This document shows positions 10,504-22,782 of a stretch of DNA of 64,000 nt, piece after piece. Position numbers and translations under genes: made by a program. Each line of letters opens with the position of its first letter. Positions within the stretch are counted from its first letter, which is position 1. This stretch comes from Ananas comosus (taxonomy: Eukaryota > Streptophyta > Magnoliopsida > Poales > Bromeliaceae), in contig NC_033626.1 in the NCBI RefSeq assembly GCF_001540865.1, forward strand, positions 14,079,422-14,143,421, given 5' to 3'. The notes beneath the pieces were generated by a model that saw only the letters and a list, made by a program, of their open reading frames with translations, made no database searches and was not told the origin of the DNA.

Positions 10504-13089
10504 ATGGAAGAGCCATCTAAGGATGGTCCTGAAGCCATTCCAGTTGTTGGGTCGCCCAGTCCTCAAAACAGGCAACTTGAAACTCCTGAAGATTCAGTAA
10601 TTCATTCATCTACTCCTAAAGAATGGGCAGATGCTTTTGCCGAAAAAAGAAATGATTTTGATAGAACACAAGGGCAGGAGGATCTTCCCGGCAGAGAAGG
10701 ACCAGAATCCATTGCCCGAGATGGGCCAGAGCCTGTTACTAGGAAGGGTAAAAGAGCTATTGCTTTGAAGGCACATGAGCCTGTTCAGGTTGTAGAAGAA
10801 GGATACGAGGGCGAGCCCAGGTTAGGAATGGCCTTCAGATCCCCTGAAGAAGCTTTTAGATATTACGACCGTTACGCTCACCATGCTGGATTTGGAATAA
10901 AGATATTCTCCTCGCGGTACCTTAAAGATGGGAACTGTCGGTATCTTATGCTCTCTTGTAATAAGGATGGTGATGTTAAATATAAGATGGACTACCATAT
11001 GACTAAAGATGCGTTCAAAACGAATTGTATGGCAAGGATTGGAATGATGAGGAGGAACGATGGATTGCTTCACGTCACCAAACTTATTAGTGAACATAAC
11101 CATCCCCTTACCCCCGGTAAAGCTAAGTCCTTCCAGTCGAGGAAGAGGAAACAATATCTCGGAGATAAAGAAGGCATTGAAATGCCAATAGAGGAATATG
11201 TGCAGAATAGTAAAGAAAGTGGAGAAAGGATATGCAATTTAAAGCTCATGGGACGGGATCGTGAAGCAATACAGGAGTTCTTTGTTGAGATGCAAACCAA
11301 GAACAGTTACTTCTTCCAATCTATTGATTTAGATGAAGAAGGCCGTATAAAGAATGTATTCTGGGCTGATGGAATATCGAGGAAAGCTTATCAATACTTC
11401 AATGATGTGGTTTTATTTGATACAACCTTTTTAATTGATAAGTTTGATGTTCCTCTTGTCTCCATTCTTGGAGTGAACCACCATGGACAGTTTGTTTTAC
11501 TTGGTTGTGGTTTAATTTCAGAAGATACAAGTGACACATACACTTGGCTGTTCAAGACTTGGTTGTCATGTATGAACGGAAATCCTCCAACAGCAATAAT
11601 CACCGACCAAAGTGAAGGGATCCAAGAAGCCATCATTAAGGTTTTTCCAAGATCTCGCCATCGCCAGTGTCTGTGGCATATATTAAAAAGAGTACAAAAT
11701 AACTTACAAGAACTTGCAAATTATGAAGAAATCAAGGAGTCTCTGGAAAAGGTGTTGTATGATTCTCTGAGGCCCCACGAGTTCGAAGAAGAGTGGCAAA
11801 ACGTGACTCTGAGGTTTGGACTCGAAGAAAATGAATGGATAAGGTCATTGTATGAAGATCGAAGAATTTGGTCTCCTGTTTTTGTTAAAGATTCATTTTG
11901 GGCCGGAATGTCGATAACTATACGTGGTGAATGCATGAAGTCCTTTTTTGATGGGCATGTTCACCAGAAGACTACTATACAACAGTTTCTTAATAATTAT
12001 AAAATTATAATGCAGAGTAAGCACGACGAGGAAGTTCAGGCCGATTATGACTCTTTGCATAGAAGCCCTCAATTAGTAACGCAATTTTACATGGAGCAGC
12101 AATTATGCAAGTTCTACACAATGAAAATGTTTAAAACATTCCAAGATGAGATCAAGGCTTTGACCTATTGCACCCCTTCACTGGTGAAAGTTGATGGATT
12201 AGTATCCTTCTTTGAGGTAATAGACCACACAAGAGTGAAAGATGGTTTAGCCTTAGAGCAAAAGAGCTATGAGGTTCTTTACAGTGAAAATGGGTTTGAA
12301 TTTAGCTGTATTTGTGGCTACTTTCAGTTCAAGGGTATTCTATGTAGGCATGTGCTCTCGGTGCTAAATTATCAAGGTGTGGTTGAAATTCCATCAAAGT
12401 ACATTGTTGAACGCTGGAAAAAGGACTTCAAGCAGATTAATTCGATTAAGCACTTTCCTAATGAGATGGTGGCTGATGGGTTGGTAGAACAACATGAAAA
12501 TTTCCGCAACCAGTGCCTGAAACTTGCTGAGATTGGGATGCTATACGATGGAAGATTCAAATGTGCAGTTAAAGTAGTCAATGAAGCAATACACAAACTG
12601 CTTTCTGATGAGGCCGTTTGTAATGAGGCACAAGCTGAAGCTGCTTCTCCTGAAGATGGGATGAATTGTCATATGGTTAGTTTCTCTTTGAATGAAAACA
12701 GGAATGTGGGTGGCGAAACTGTTGGACCATTAAGGAGGCAGATTTTGAATCATCCCCAGTTTCAGTTTTTCCAGGATAGGGTATGAATGTTTACCTATAT
12801 TTCAATTTGTGTTGAGATATATCATTTCATTTAACTAAACATTAGATACTTAGAGAATTATACGCAACAGGTTCAGACCGATCAGCCGACTTCTAGCTAT
12901 CGATCAGGGGCAGAGTGGGGCTTCCAACAATATTTTCATGTATGTCATACTTTTTCTCTAGCCATTTTCTTAGCTGGCGGAGGGTGCTTTTACCACTATT
13001 GATTGTATATTGATTTTGTTTGGTTGCTGAACTTGTTTACGCAGGATACTCATTTACCGGGGGCGACTCCTGATCCAAGGTCTTGGTAG
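10504..13089 (+). CDS. FRS: FAR1-related sequence (FRS) protein
   Basis: Exons 10504-12780, 12871-12939 and 13045-13089 give 796 residues. Domains in order: a FAR1/WRKY-GCM1-type zinc-finger DNA-binding region (about residues 104-202, ending HNHPL); a MULE-type transposase core (about 286-400) with D306 in DTTF and D368 in ITDQ, followed by CLWHILKRVQ; and a SWIM zinc finger at 602-621 (C-x-C ... C-x-H: CICGYFQFKGILCRHVLSVL). By family knowledge, FHY3/FAR1/FRS proteins are domesticated Mutator transposases that act as nuclear transcription regulators, notably in phytochrome A signalling. The start is MEEPSKDGPE because an upstream acceptor at 10480 makes the earlier ATG intronic. Introns, a leader intron and an intact frame argue for a host gene rather than a live transposon. 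Which FRS member it is cannot be told here. Confidence 0.92.
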
Positions 13090-14932
13090 AAGTTGTAACA
13101 TTGTTAGGTAATCCTACTGCACATGCTGTGGATAAGTCGGATTAAACCGTGCATAGCATGAAAGAATTTGCTAAAAGGTTTGCTGCATTTTAGCTTAAAT
13201 TCTTTTTCTTCTGGGCCTAAATCCAATACCGTATTGTTGTATATTACTGTCAGATTGCCTCTTTGGTCCTTTTCCAGTTCATGAAAGTCATACCAGTAAC
13301 AAATCGTGAATGATAAGTTGCTAGCAGCCGAGAGGATTGAAACCCTAGCAAATGTGGGAGCTCTTCTGTATTAGATCTGTATGGAGTTAAAAGTTTCATT
13401 GATTTATGACATAATCTCTTGGAAGGCCAATGCCAATAGCTCTGATCTTTTCATATGCGTATATATGCTTGTGAGAACTCTCTGCCAATCCTCCTAATGT
13501 GTATATGTTCATGTTTAGTTGTGATAAAAGGATTTAAAAATGATCATTGTGGACCTTAAGAATCTGCTTGACTCTATAAAGGCTCGAAGATATCAGCAGG
13601 AACTTTTAACTATCAAATGTGTATTTGCTATTAGGAAGTTTAGAAACAGAGCCATTTTTTTACGATGGCAAGCCCGAGCTCAAGTGGTTATATCGTTCAA
13701 GATCTCTAATGAAGAGGGAGAATGGTCAGCAAGTGATTAAATTGCCTGATGATGTCGCCCCATTTTTGCATCTTAGTTGTTGATTTTTTTTGTTTCCTTT
13801 ATTTTCCTTGTATCACTGCTCTACCTAATTACATCATGCGAAGTCATATTCCAAGTTTATCGGTTCAAAATTTTTTATTGGTAAAAACATATAAAACTTA
13901 TTTGATTTCTAGACCATTTTGAACCTGCTATCTGATTTTTCAAGATTTTATTATACAATCTTTCAACTTGTTTGATTTGAGTAGGTCGATAGTAATTGAC
14001 TTTCAATTTTAAATTAATTCTTTCTACTGAATTTATAGTTGTCAAAATTGCATAAATATGCTAACTAAATTTGTAAAAATAAATGACGCATTCAAATTTT
14101 AAAGTCGAAGTACTGTTGGCTGACTCAAATCAATAGCTAAAATTAAAAATTTGAAAGGTTGAAAGTCGATTTAAAATAATTCATTGTACAGATTAGTTCA
14201 ATATGTTTTATCTCTTTTATTTCAACATGTGAAACCATAATATATAACTGTAGTCCCAGTTACATTCGGATCGTTCACAGAGTGCAAGATTTTAGCCTCC
14301 TGGTCCTGAGATCATTAATAATAATATTGTCAAATATATTTATCACAGTATATTGTACGAGTCCTAAATATTTTGCGGTGCACTTTTCCTCTACGTGTCT
14401 TGATACCCATTGGATTTCCATAAAAGTCTGCATTCCACGTTGCGAATGCCACGTATGTGTTTTCCAAAGGTGTACCATTATTTGAGGTAGGTATTAGTTC
14501 TACCGCAAATTTAAATTGCAATATTGGCCCCTCAACTTTTTAGGCCAAACACTACATCTGATTTTGTACCTGTAAGTTGACATTGGAAATCAGACACTCG
14601 TGAAAATTCTTGGCTTTGGTGTTTTGTCAAAAAACTGTTATCTATTTTTAAATTTTCAAGTAATAATTATTTAATTAATTACTAAATTCAATTTACCCGC
14701 TAACCATCTATCTATTCCCGTTATGTTGGAGGAGAATTTACGCGACCGTTCTGGAAGCTTCCAGCCGCGTCGAACTAGTTGTGCTCTTCTCAGATACTCG
14801 AAGACGGAAACTCACCAGTACCACGAACTAGATTCTAGTGGGCCCCACCTGAATCTCCCTCTCTCTCTCTCTCTCTCCCTCCCTCCTCCTTTTGAGTCGA
14901 CCACTCCTCCGCTCCCCTCCCCCACCCCTCTA
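13090..14932. other. Intergenic: FRS 3' flank and CTP peptidase promoter
   Basis: The first part is likely FRS 3' UTR. The centre is AT-rich without coding signal. The frame at 13540-13740 lacks conserved features. The last ~200 bp form a GC-richer promoter and leader with a heat-shock element (14749-14761) and a CT microsatellite (about 14856-14880). Confidence 0.55.
14749..14761. promoter_or_regulatory. Three-unit heat-shock element
   Basis: TTCTGGAAGCTTC is a perfect inverted array TTCnnGAAnnTTC, the binding site of plant heat-shock factors. It lies about 170 bp upstream of the CTP peptidase ATG. The same 13 bases occur in the LTR at 46815-46827. Confidence 0.55.
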
Positions 14933-17900
14933 ATGGAGTCTCTCGCCAAATCTCCTCTCCCCACCATTCCAAAACCCTCGCCGATGATCCCCACAACCCA
15001 CCCATTCCCCGCTTGTAAAGTTCCGCTCATTCGTTCGGAGAAGAAGCAGAGATCGAGATCGAGATCGGGGTCGGGAGTGGCCACGGCCGGAGCCGTCGGA
15101 TCGGGATCTGATGGATCAGATAGGGGCCCCGCGCGGTTGCTGGAGAGGACGGCGTTGGGCTTCGCGGCGGCGGCCGCAGCTGCGATGATATCGGTGGGCG
15201 GCGGTGAGCCTCCGGCTCGCGCGGAGTCCCTCACCGTCGCCTTCCCTGTTTCCAGAGCGCGTGAGGTATAGCTCAAGCATGCACATAGGATGGAAAAAAT
15301 GCAAATTACTTTGATAATTTTGTGTAGGGGTTATCTTGTTTGAATACAAAATATAAATTCCAAATCTTTTCTAGTTGCAAGACTTTTCAGTTAATAGCTT
15401 CAGAGAAAAACGATTGTTTCTTTTACATATCTGTGATCGCGGGCTTCACTTCTGGTTAGAAATCAGGAATTAATTGCTTGTCAGTCTAGCTTGTGGAGCA
15501 ATTTTTCTGCTCAAGAGGCGAATGACGGACTAGCTGTGAACAAATAAATCTAGAGCTTTTGGTCCAAGCAAGAAGCTGAAAATGTGCTTGCGACCAAAAG
15601 CAGAAGCCGCATAAAGAGATTCTGCTTCTCTCTTCATCAAGAAATTGTTAGGGGGGATTTGAATGAAAAGGTCATTCAATCTTCTTCAAATAGGTCTACT
15701 TAAAATAGAACTTTTGTTGTAGCTCCATTAAGGCCAAGCAGGCTGTAAAAAGATGGGTATAAGCCTTTTCTTTGTAAAAGAACGAGCCAGAGAGTATGCT
15801 AATTTTACATTATTTGGGCAAACAGGCGGCAGATCAGAAGTTTCAAATTATTCTGCATCACGGGATTCAAATTTGTTGCTTTCCGGTTCTAACTTGGATA
15901 TTCCTTACGCCAGGTGAATAGAGTGCAGAGAACTCTGGTTGAGGCTTGGGGCTTAATCCGTGAGACCTTTATCGATCCCACATTCAACCATCAAGGTATC
16001 TGGCTTTTCATCAATTCTCAGTAACAAGTTGTTAGTTGTTATATATCTTTTTCAAAAAAAAAAAGAAGAGAATTTATATATACATCTATATATTTATTCA
16101 TGTGATATAGGTGTTAGTAAAGTCCTCTATCTAAACATCATTGGTTTGCTTGCTGTGTTTTTTTTTTTTTTAAGGCCATTTATGTCACCGTTATTCCATA
16201 ATAGTTGGTGCTATAAAGTTGTACCTACTGAGTCTTCTTTACAAATGTCTGCAGACTGGGACTTGAAGCTTCAGCAAACTATGGTGGAAATGTTTCCGTT
16301 AAAATCAGCAGATGTAGCATATAGTAAAATCAGCGGAATGCTTTCGACTCTTGGTGATCCATTTACCAGAATTATTAGTCCAAAGGTATGTTATGCTTGG
16401 GTAATGAATGATGCAGTTCTATACTTCTATGAAAATCTATTTCACATGTTGAACACATTAGTAGTATTTTACAGTTTAGTACTGAGGTTTCTTTTTGTCG
16501 CGTTTTCATTTACTACATCCACCTGATTTCTTGATCTGACATTGTTATTTGAATTGCCAACTATTCTGAACATGCAGGAGTATCAAAGTTTCAGAATCGG
16601 AAGTGATGGAAATTTGCAAGGAGTTGGTCTGTTTATAAATTCTGAACCCAGTACTGGGCGCTTGGTTAGTGATATTCTTTGGCAACTATGATGTTTTCTG
16701 TTTGTATCTTCTTTAAAAAACATTTCTTGAATAATGTAATGGAGTAGGCATCCGACCTTTTATCTTTATTTATTTGTAAGATCTATCGTCTAGTATTCGT
16801 AGCATCCACTTTTAGCTGATGAGGCTTGATTTGCATTATTGAATGCGTAACTGGAAAAATAAGGCGGAAAAAAATTATGTTTGACAAAAACATCTGTTGT
16901 ACTATGCATAAATGTCACTGATGTTGCAGGTTGTTTTGTCTTGTGTTGAGGGGAGCCCAGCTGACCGAGCTGGCATACATGAAGGTGATGAACTCATTGA
17001 GATTGATGGTAAGTTTATTTATGTACATTTGGATTATGTATGCGAGTGTTATCACAATATCATCCAGTGTTATTGATTCGAAGATGTACAAGATGCATTT
17101 TAAGTATGGATACTCTTTCGATATTCTCCAATTTTGCTTTTAGCTATCAAATAGAGTCCATAATATGAGAGATTTCAGGAAATACATATCATGATCATAT
17201 TGCTTGTTTTATATACACAGTAAAGTGTTGTTTTTCTGCCCATTCAGCGTCACCACAGTTGTCAAAGTGAACTTCACTAATGTCATATTGTCTATTGATC
17301 CATGGTTTTACATGGAAAGTGATCGAGCGGAAAAAAAAAAATCCTATTCCAGACGCTGACATTAACTTTCTTGTATATTTTCAGGAGAGAACGTTGCCGG
17401 AATAGATGGAGAAACAGCAGCCCAGAAGCTTCGGGGTCGTGTTGGAACTACTGTCACAGTAAAACTTTCCAGTGTAGCCTTCATCCTTGTGCTTCATTTA
17501 TCGATGAACTAATTATAAATAGTAAAGTATATTGTACTTTTTTTTGGTGTTTCTGGATAGTGTAGCGCATCATATATGATCAAACAAGTGACTCTTGCAT
17601 CTATTTTATGGATATAGTTCTCTATACTCGATCATGTGATTTAGCCAGAAAAAATATACAAAAACTGCTCCATTTTCAGATGATGGTTTCAGATGGCTTC
17701 TATGTTTTGAGTATCTGTACTTTTTAAAACCGTCTTTTTTGATTTTGAGTAGAAAAGTGTTGTAGAGCAAAGATATTTTATTCCTGTTCTGTAGCCTAGG
17801 ATTAACATCTTCTCTTTCTTTCATGTCTATTAAAATTGAAAAACTTAACCAAGAATACTTTCAACTAATACATTATCTGATTTTCAGGAGTCTGAGCCTG

Positions 17901-19564
17901 GAAGTGGTCGTGAACTTAGAGAGGTAGAATTCCTATGCTTTTCCCTTGATTGGACCAACGTTTTATCAGTTGTATAAACATAATTAAAGAAAAGACTACT
18001 TACAAAGTTGATGGAGAATGGAGGTTTTGTCATCTTTTCATTTTTATTTGAATGATTAGGTCATTATGACTTCTTACAACCGTGTGCAATTCCTTTTCAA
18101 TAGGTTCAGCTGCCTCGCGAGGTTATCAAGCTTTCACCTTTATCGAGCACAATCATCTCTCATAAATTACCTGATGGCCGTGAGTCCAGGACAGGATATG
18201 TTAGACTAGCTGCCTTTTCTCAGGTGCTACTTTGACGAGAATTTGCATAATATACCTCTAATTTGCATAATATACCTCTTATCTTTCTCCTTTGTCTTCA
18301 ACTTACTGTTCTCCTAAAACAAACTTCAGGGTTCCTATAAATTTTCTTTGTTTCATCATCAAAATGAGTTGTATGTGACATGTCAAGAAATTTCCTATGC
18401 ACTAACATCCTTTATATTGTATATAGTTCTTTAAGATACTAATAATCGCTTGCAATGTTCTTAATCAGACTGCTGCAGCTGAGATGGAGAATGCTATTAA
18501 AGAAATGGAGCACCTAGGTGTCCAATCATACATTCTTGATTTGCGCAACAACCCAGTTTAGTGTCCAATCGCACTTCATGATTGTGCTCCTAAAAGGCTA
18601 AAACCCAACTTTAACTTCCATGTCCTAATCTTTTATTAATGCTTTTCTGTAGGGAGGTTTGGTAAAAGCTGGAATCGATGTTGCACAAATATGGCTTGAT
18701 GGAGATGAAACTCTTGTGAACACTATTGACAGGGATGGGAATATGTTACCAATTACTATTGGTAAAGGGCATGCTCTGACACATGACCCACTTGTTGTGC
18801 TTGTAAGTTTTCTTGTTCCTCTTTTGTGTTTAGAGAGATTAATGCAATACTCCATGAACTTCCCTGTAGTTATCTTTTCAAAGAAAAAACTTCTCTGCTT
18901 GTGGTTTGGAATGTAGGTTAATGAAGGGAGTGCGAGTGCAAGTGAAATTCTGGCTGGGGCATTGCACGATAATGGTCGTGCTATTCTCGTTGGCCATAAA
19001 ACCTTTGGTAAAGGGAAAATTCAGGCAAGTTGTGATTACCCTTTACTGAATAATTCAGTTCCTGTCGAGTGTTCTGTGCATTTTGGTCATTATAAAACTA
19101 TTTGATGGCATCATTGCATGCCCATTCTGCATTGTGACTACTAATTTTCTTGCTAGAGCTTTTGCAGAAATGTTGTCCCGGTAAAAATGATTATTGTTTT
19201 GCAAAACTGATCTGGGACCCATTATTTATCTCATCTAAGTTGTCTGACAAGCTGACTTTAATAAACTTAATGTGTTATTGACACATGACATCGCTCAAAC
19301 ATCTTATTAATGCAGAGAGTGACCGAGTTGCATGATGGGTCGGCATTGTTCATCACAGTTGCGAAGTATCTATCGCCAGCATTACATGACATCGACCAGG
19401 TTGGAATTGCACCCGACATACAATGCACTCCGGATGCCTTGACTTTGCCAAGGACACCTATGTTGAAGGAAAAAGACAAAGCTGCTTCTCTGGAGTTGGA
19501 TTCTTGTGTAATGGTGGCTGAGCATGAATTAGAAGTTCAGCAATCAAAAGGGGCTGCTTCATAA
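14933..19564 (+). CDS. Chloroplast C-terminal processing peptidase, CTPA3-like
   Basis: Twelve exons: 14933-15265, 15914-15995, 16255-16385, 16578-16664, 16930-17008, 17385-17473, 17888-17923, 18104-18223, 18469-18555, 18653-18802, 18917-19024, 19316-19564; 516 residues. Residues 1 to ~105 are a Ser/Arg-rich transit region, then an Ala-rich hydrophobic stretch suited to thylakoid-lumen targeting. A PDZ domain follows (GVGLFINSE ... [19 protein letters not shown]), then the S41 protease core. In [20 protein letters not shown] the second Ser of SASAS (S405) and K430 in FGKGKIQ match the Ser/Lys dyad of Tsp/CtpA by their 25-residue spacing. Family members cut C-terminal extensions, e.g. from pre-D1 of photosystem II; wording such as [25 protein letters not shown] text best fits the CTPA3 subgroup, whose substrate is unclear. 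The exon-6 donor is placed to keep frame (AGT|GTAGCC). The exon-11 donor is GC (CAG|GCAAGT). Confidence 0.92.
15556..15600. repeat. Small inverted repeat in intron 1
   Basis: CTTTTGGTCCAAGCA (15556-15570) is mirrored by TGCTTGCGACCAAAAG (15585-15600), which can form a stem with one bulge and a short loop. It may be a remnant of a small hAT-like or other foldback element in the first intron of the peptidase gene. Confidence 0.45.
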
Positions 19565-20484
19565 GCCAACTCAAATCTCCAATATCATATCTTTGATTAC
19601 TTCTGTTACCCTTTGTAGCTAACATTCTCAAGTTCCATATAATTTATAATGTATACTCCAGCGTATATAATATACTCTTGTCACTCCATATATTTCCACA
19701 CACCTCGACAAAAAAAAATTATATAATGTAAAGGGAAAAAAACAAATCAGAACATTGTGACAGGCTTCGGGAATCCTTTCTTATGAATGTTAAAGTCGAT
19801 ATCAAGCTGCACCTAGCTGGATGCAAATCCGAAAAACAAAAAAAAGAGAGATAGGGTTGGCATTTGATTAATATGTTTAATTACTACATCTTTTTTTTGT
19901 GTTTTTAACTCAAGTTCTATATTGCTAAAGACTATAATTGTGGCAAAAATCCAGAAAATGCACTTCACAGTTCACACACGGAAAGTCGGCTATCAAGGTG
20001 TTTTTCGCCGCCGAATCTAAAAACCGTATCTACTGTAGTCGGTGACTTATCCGTGTCGGCACCGACTTTAGATACAATGCCGCGACATGTTTCTGTATAA
20101 ATTCAAATAAGTAGTGGACTTCGGTGCAAAAATGACCTATAACCTCACGTCTTTCGCGTGCGTCCGAGGACCCACCGATAAGCCGTCAGGGCCGGACAAT
20201 TATTACCCTCTTTCTTCCCTTTAATTACGCTTATACCCCTCCAATAGTTTCCGCTTCCCTTTATGGAGGGGCATTTCCGTAGTTTCAGGGAATTAAAAAC
20301 TATTTAAACAAGTCCCTTTTAGATCGGGAGGTGGATGTGCGCCACAGCAAACCCTAGGAACAAAGAAGGAGATATTCCAATTTTATTCCCCGATTTATCC
20401 TCGCCCTATTCGTCTCCCTTCTTCTCCCTATCGACAGGGGATTGACTCCGCCGCTTCTTCTTCGCCTCTCAATTCGCCCTCACC
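19565..20484. other. Intergenic: 3' flank and makorin promoter
   Basis: AT-rich 3' flank of the peptidase gene, then the makorin promoter and leader. A telo-box, AAACCCTA, lies at 20349-20356, a motif common near start sites of plant housekeeping genes. No coding sequence was seen. Confidence 0.55.
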
Positions 20485-22782
20485 ATGTCGAAAAGGTAAT
20501 TCAAATCCCTCCTCTCCTCCTCTGTACAATTTAGATCACTTTGTGTCGTCGTGTAAATTGATGTTTCGTGTGAATTATTCTTTGTTTTTATTCCGCTTGT
20601 CCTTTTATCCTGATTTGATGTTATTCTGGTTTCAAATTCCTCTGTGATTTTGACTTCATATCAGGTTGGAATAATCATCCTGTTCAATTTCCCAGATGCT
20701 TGCGTTAATTTTTCTAGATTAAACGCATTAAATGTTGCTCTTGGATATAATTGAGAATATATTGAGATGTAAAAGTTGTTTTTTTTTTCGCCGAATTGGA
20801 GAGCCGAATAGACTCTCCGTCTTCGGAGCGTGTAGTACCAACTTTATTGGCTTGTTGCAAAAGAAGGGGAAAAAAATTTAAAAAGATTATTTGGATTAGA
20901 AAATAGAACGATATCTTGGTATATTACAGGAGAAAATACATATATATATTTTGGAGTCATATGTTTTGTTGACTGAATTGTGAATATTAATGTTATTATC
21001 ATGTGCAGTAAGGTGGAGGTACATATTTTACCTTTTCTAACTGTTGCACATAAATGCAGCTGAATTATGTAACAGTATTGTTTCTTTGTAGTTTCTGTTT
21101 TGATTTCTCTCTTGTTACCTGGTGCTGGATTAAGATGAAGCATGCTATTCGGTTATAAAGTTGGTACTCGCTGATTGCGTTAACCTATTTTTATTGCAAT
21201 CTCCCATTTGAAAACTGGAAGCATTGAATTCGCTTCAATGCTTGTCGTATTTTTGGGAATTCTGGTGCCCATGTAATGGTTTGTTTACAGGGTACTTTGT
21301 TGTATGTTGTTGTTGATTTTATTAGGACCCTTTGCAAGTTTTTCGCGCACGGAGCTTGTTTGAAAGGGGAATATTGTGAATTTTCTCATGACTGGAAAGA
21401 CCCGCCCAATAATGTAATTCGATTCTCTTAACTTGCACTCACTTAAACTACATGTGGTACCAATTTTACGCAAAAATATCTATAAAAATTTTAATTTAAT
21501 CCTCATATATGTTTGCAGATATGCACCTTTTATCAGAAAGGGGTGTGCTCTTATGGTAGCCGTTGCAGATACGACCATGTTAAGGTCTCTGGTAATCAGA
21601 CATCAGTTCCTTCTGCTTCTGCAGCATTGCGCGCTCATTTGGGTCCTATTCAAACTTCAAATCCTTCTGGATTTCCTTTGGACGGTCAAGCTGTGATATC
21701 GTCTTTGAGTAAACCAGCCTGGACTTGCAATTTTCCAGAAGAAGATAGTAGTAGCCTCTCAGAGTATGGACCATTACATCTTCCCAGATCTGTTCAACCT
21801 TCTGATCTCCCAATCTGCTCTTTCGCTGCTGCCGGTAGTTGTCCTTATGGGGAACAGTGCCCTCACACCCATGGGGATCTGTGTACGATATGTGGGAAGC
21901 AATGCTTACACCCGTATCGTCCGGATGAGAGAGAGGAGCATATTAAACTATGTCAGAAAAATAGCAAGCGCCTCGAGGCTTTGAAGCACAGCCAAGAGAT
22001 AGAGTGCAGCGTGTGCTTGGACCGCGTGCTTTCAAAACCCTCTGTTGCTGAAAGGAAGTTTGGATTGCTTTCAGAATGCGACCATCCCTTTTGTATTTCG
22101 TGCATTAGGAATTGGCGTAGTAACTCTCCTGCCTCTGGTATGGATGTGAACTCCGCATTAAGGGCTTGCCCGATTTGTCGGAAGCTATCTTATTTTGTAA
22201 TTCCTAGTGTTATTTGGTATGCTTCTAAGGAGGAGAAAGAGGAAATTATCGACAGCTACAAAGCCAAGCTCAGGTGTAGTACTTCGATTTTGGTATAATT
22301 TGTCTTACGGGCTATGCACTCTTGTTGTTTTGACATTTTGTGCTCGAGTGAGATTAACAGATAGTGGTTCTTATAGATAATGGTTTCTAGCAGGTCAATT
22401 GATTGCAGATACTTCGATTTTGGAAATGGGACCTGTCCGTTTGGGACTAGCTGTTTCTACAAGGTATGTGTATGCTTGTGTTCGATTTAACATATCTACA
22501 TAGGGCACCTTGCTTCCTAAGACGTTGCAGCACCCTGCTTGTCTTTTTCCCAGCATGCTTATAGAGACGGTCGTTTAGAGGAAGTGGTGTTACGGCATCT
22601 TGATGCTGAAGACGGAAACACAGTCATTGCTAAAAATATTAGGTATCATCCTTTTTATTGAATGTGTTTGTATATTGTTTACTCTCTTCAAAATAAATAA
22701 TACTTACTGGTATAATTTCTGTTCGTGGTCTATGTGATTGTATCCCAGGCTCTCAGACTTCCTCGGCAGGTTGCACCTTTAG
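20485..22782 (+). CDS. MKRN: Makorin-type CCCH/RING E3 ubiquitin ligase
   Basis: Exons 20485-20495, 21326-21413, 21519-22273, 22394-22463, 22554-22642 and 22749-22782 give 348 residues. Order: CCCH finger 1 (C7-x7-C15-x5-C21-x3-H25), CCCH finger 2 (C35-x7-C43-x5-C49-x3-H53), CCCH finger 3 ([19 protein letters not shown]), a makorin-type Cys/His stretch ([20 protein letters not shown]), a C3HC4 RING (CSVCLDRV ... [10 protein letters not shown] ... CPICRK), then a fourth CCCH finger ([21 protein letters not shown]). This architecture is diagnostic of makorins, which combine RNA binding with ubiquitin ligase activity and have been linked to seed germination and development in plants. The first coding exon is only 11 nt (MSK plus part of R), deduced from the context ACCATGTCGAAAAG|GTAATT and the frame needed by exon 2. 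A model built only from long open frames would miss exon 1 and the last three exons. Confidence 0.9.

Noticed and set aside
13540..13740. 66-residue plus-strand frame after FRS
   Set aside because: Lies in the 3' flank with no coding evidence.
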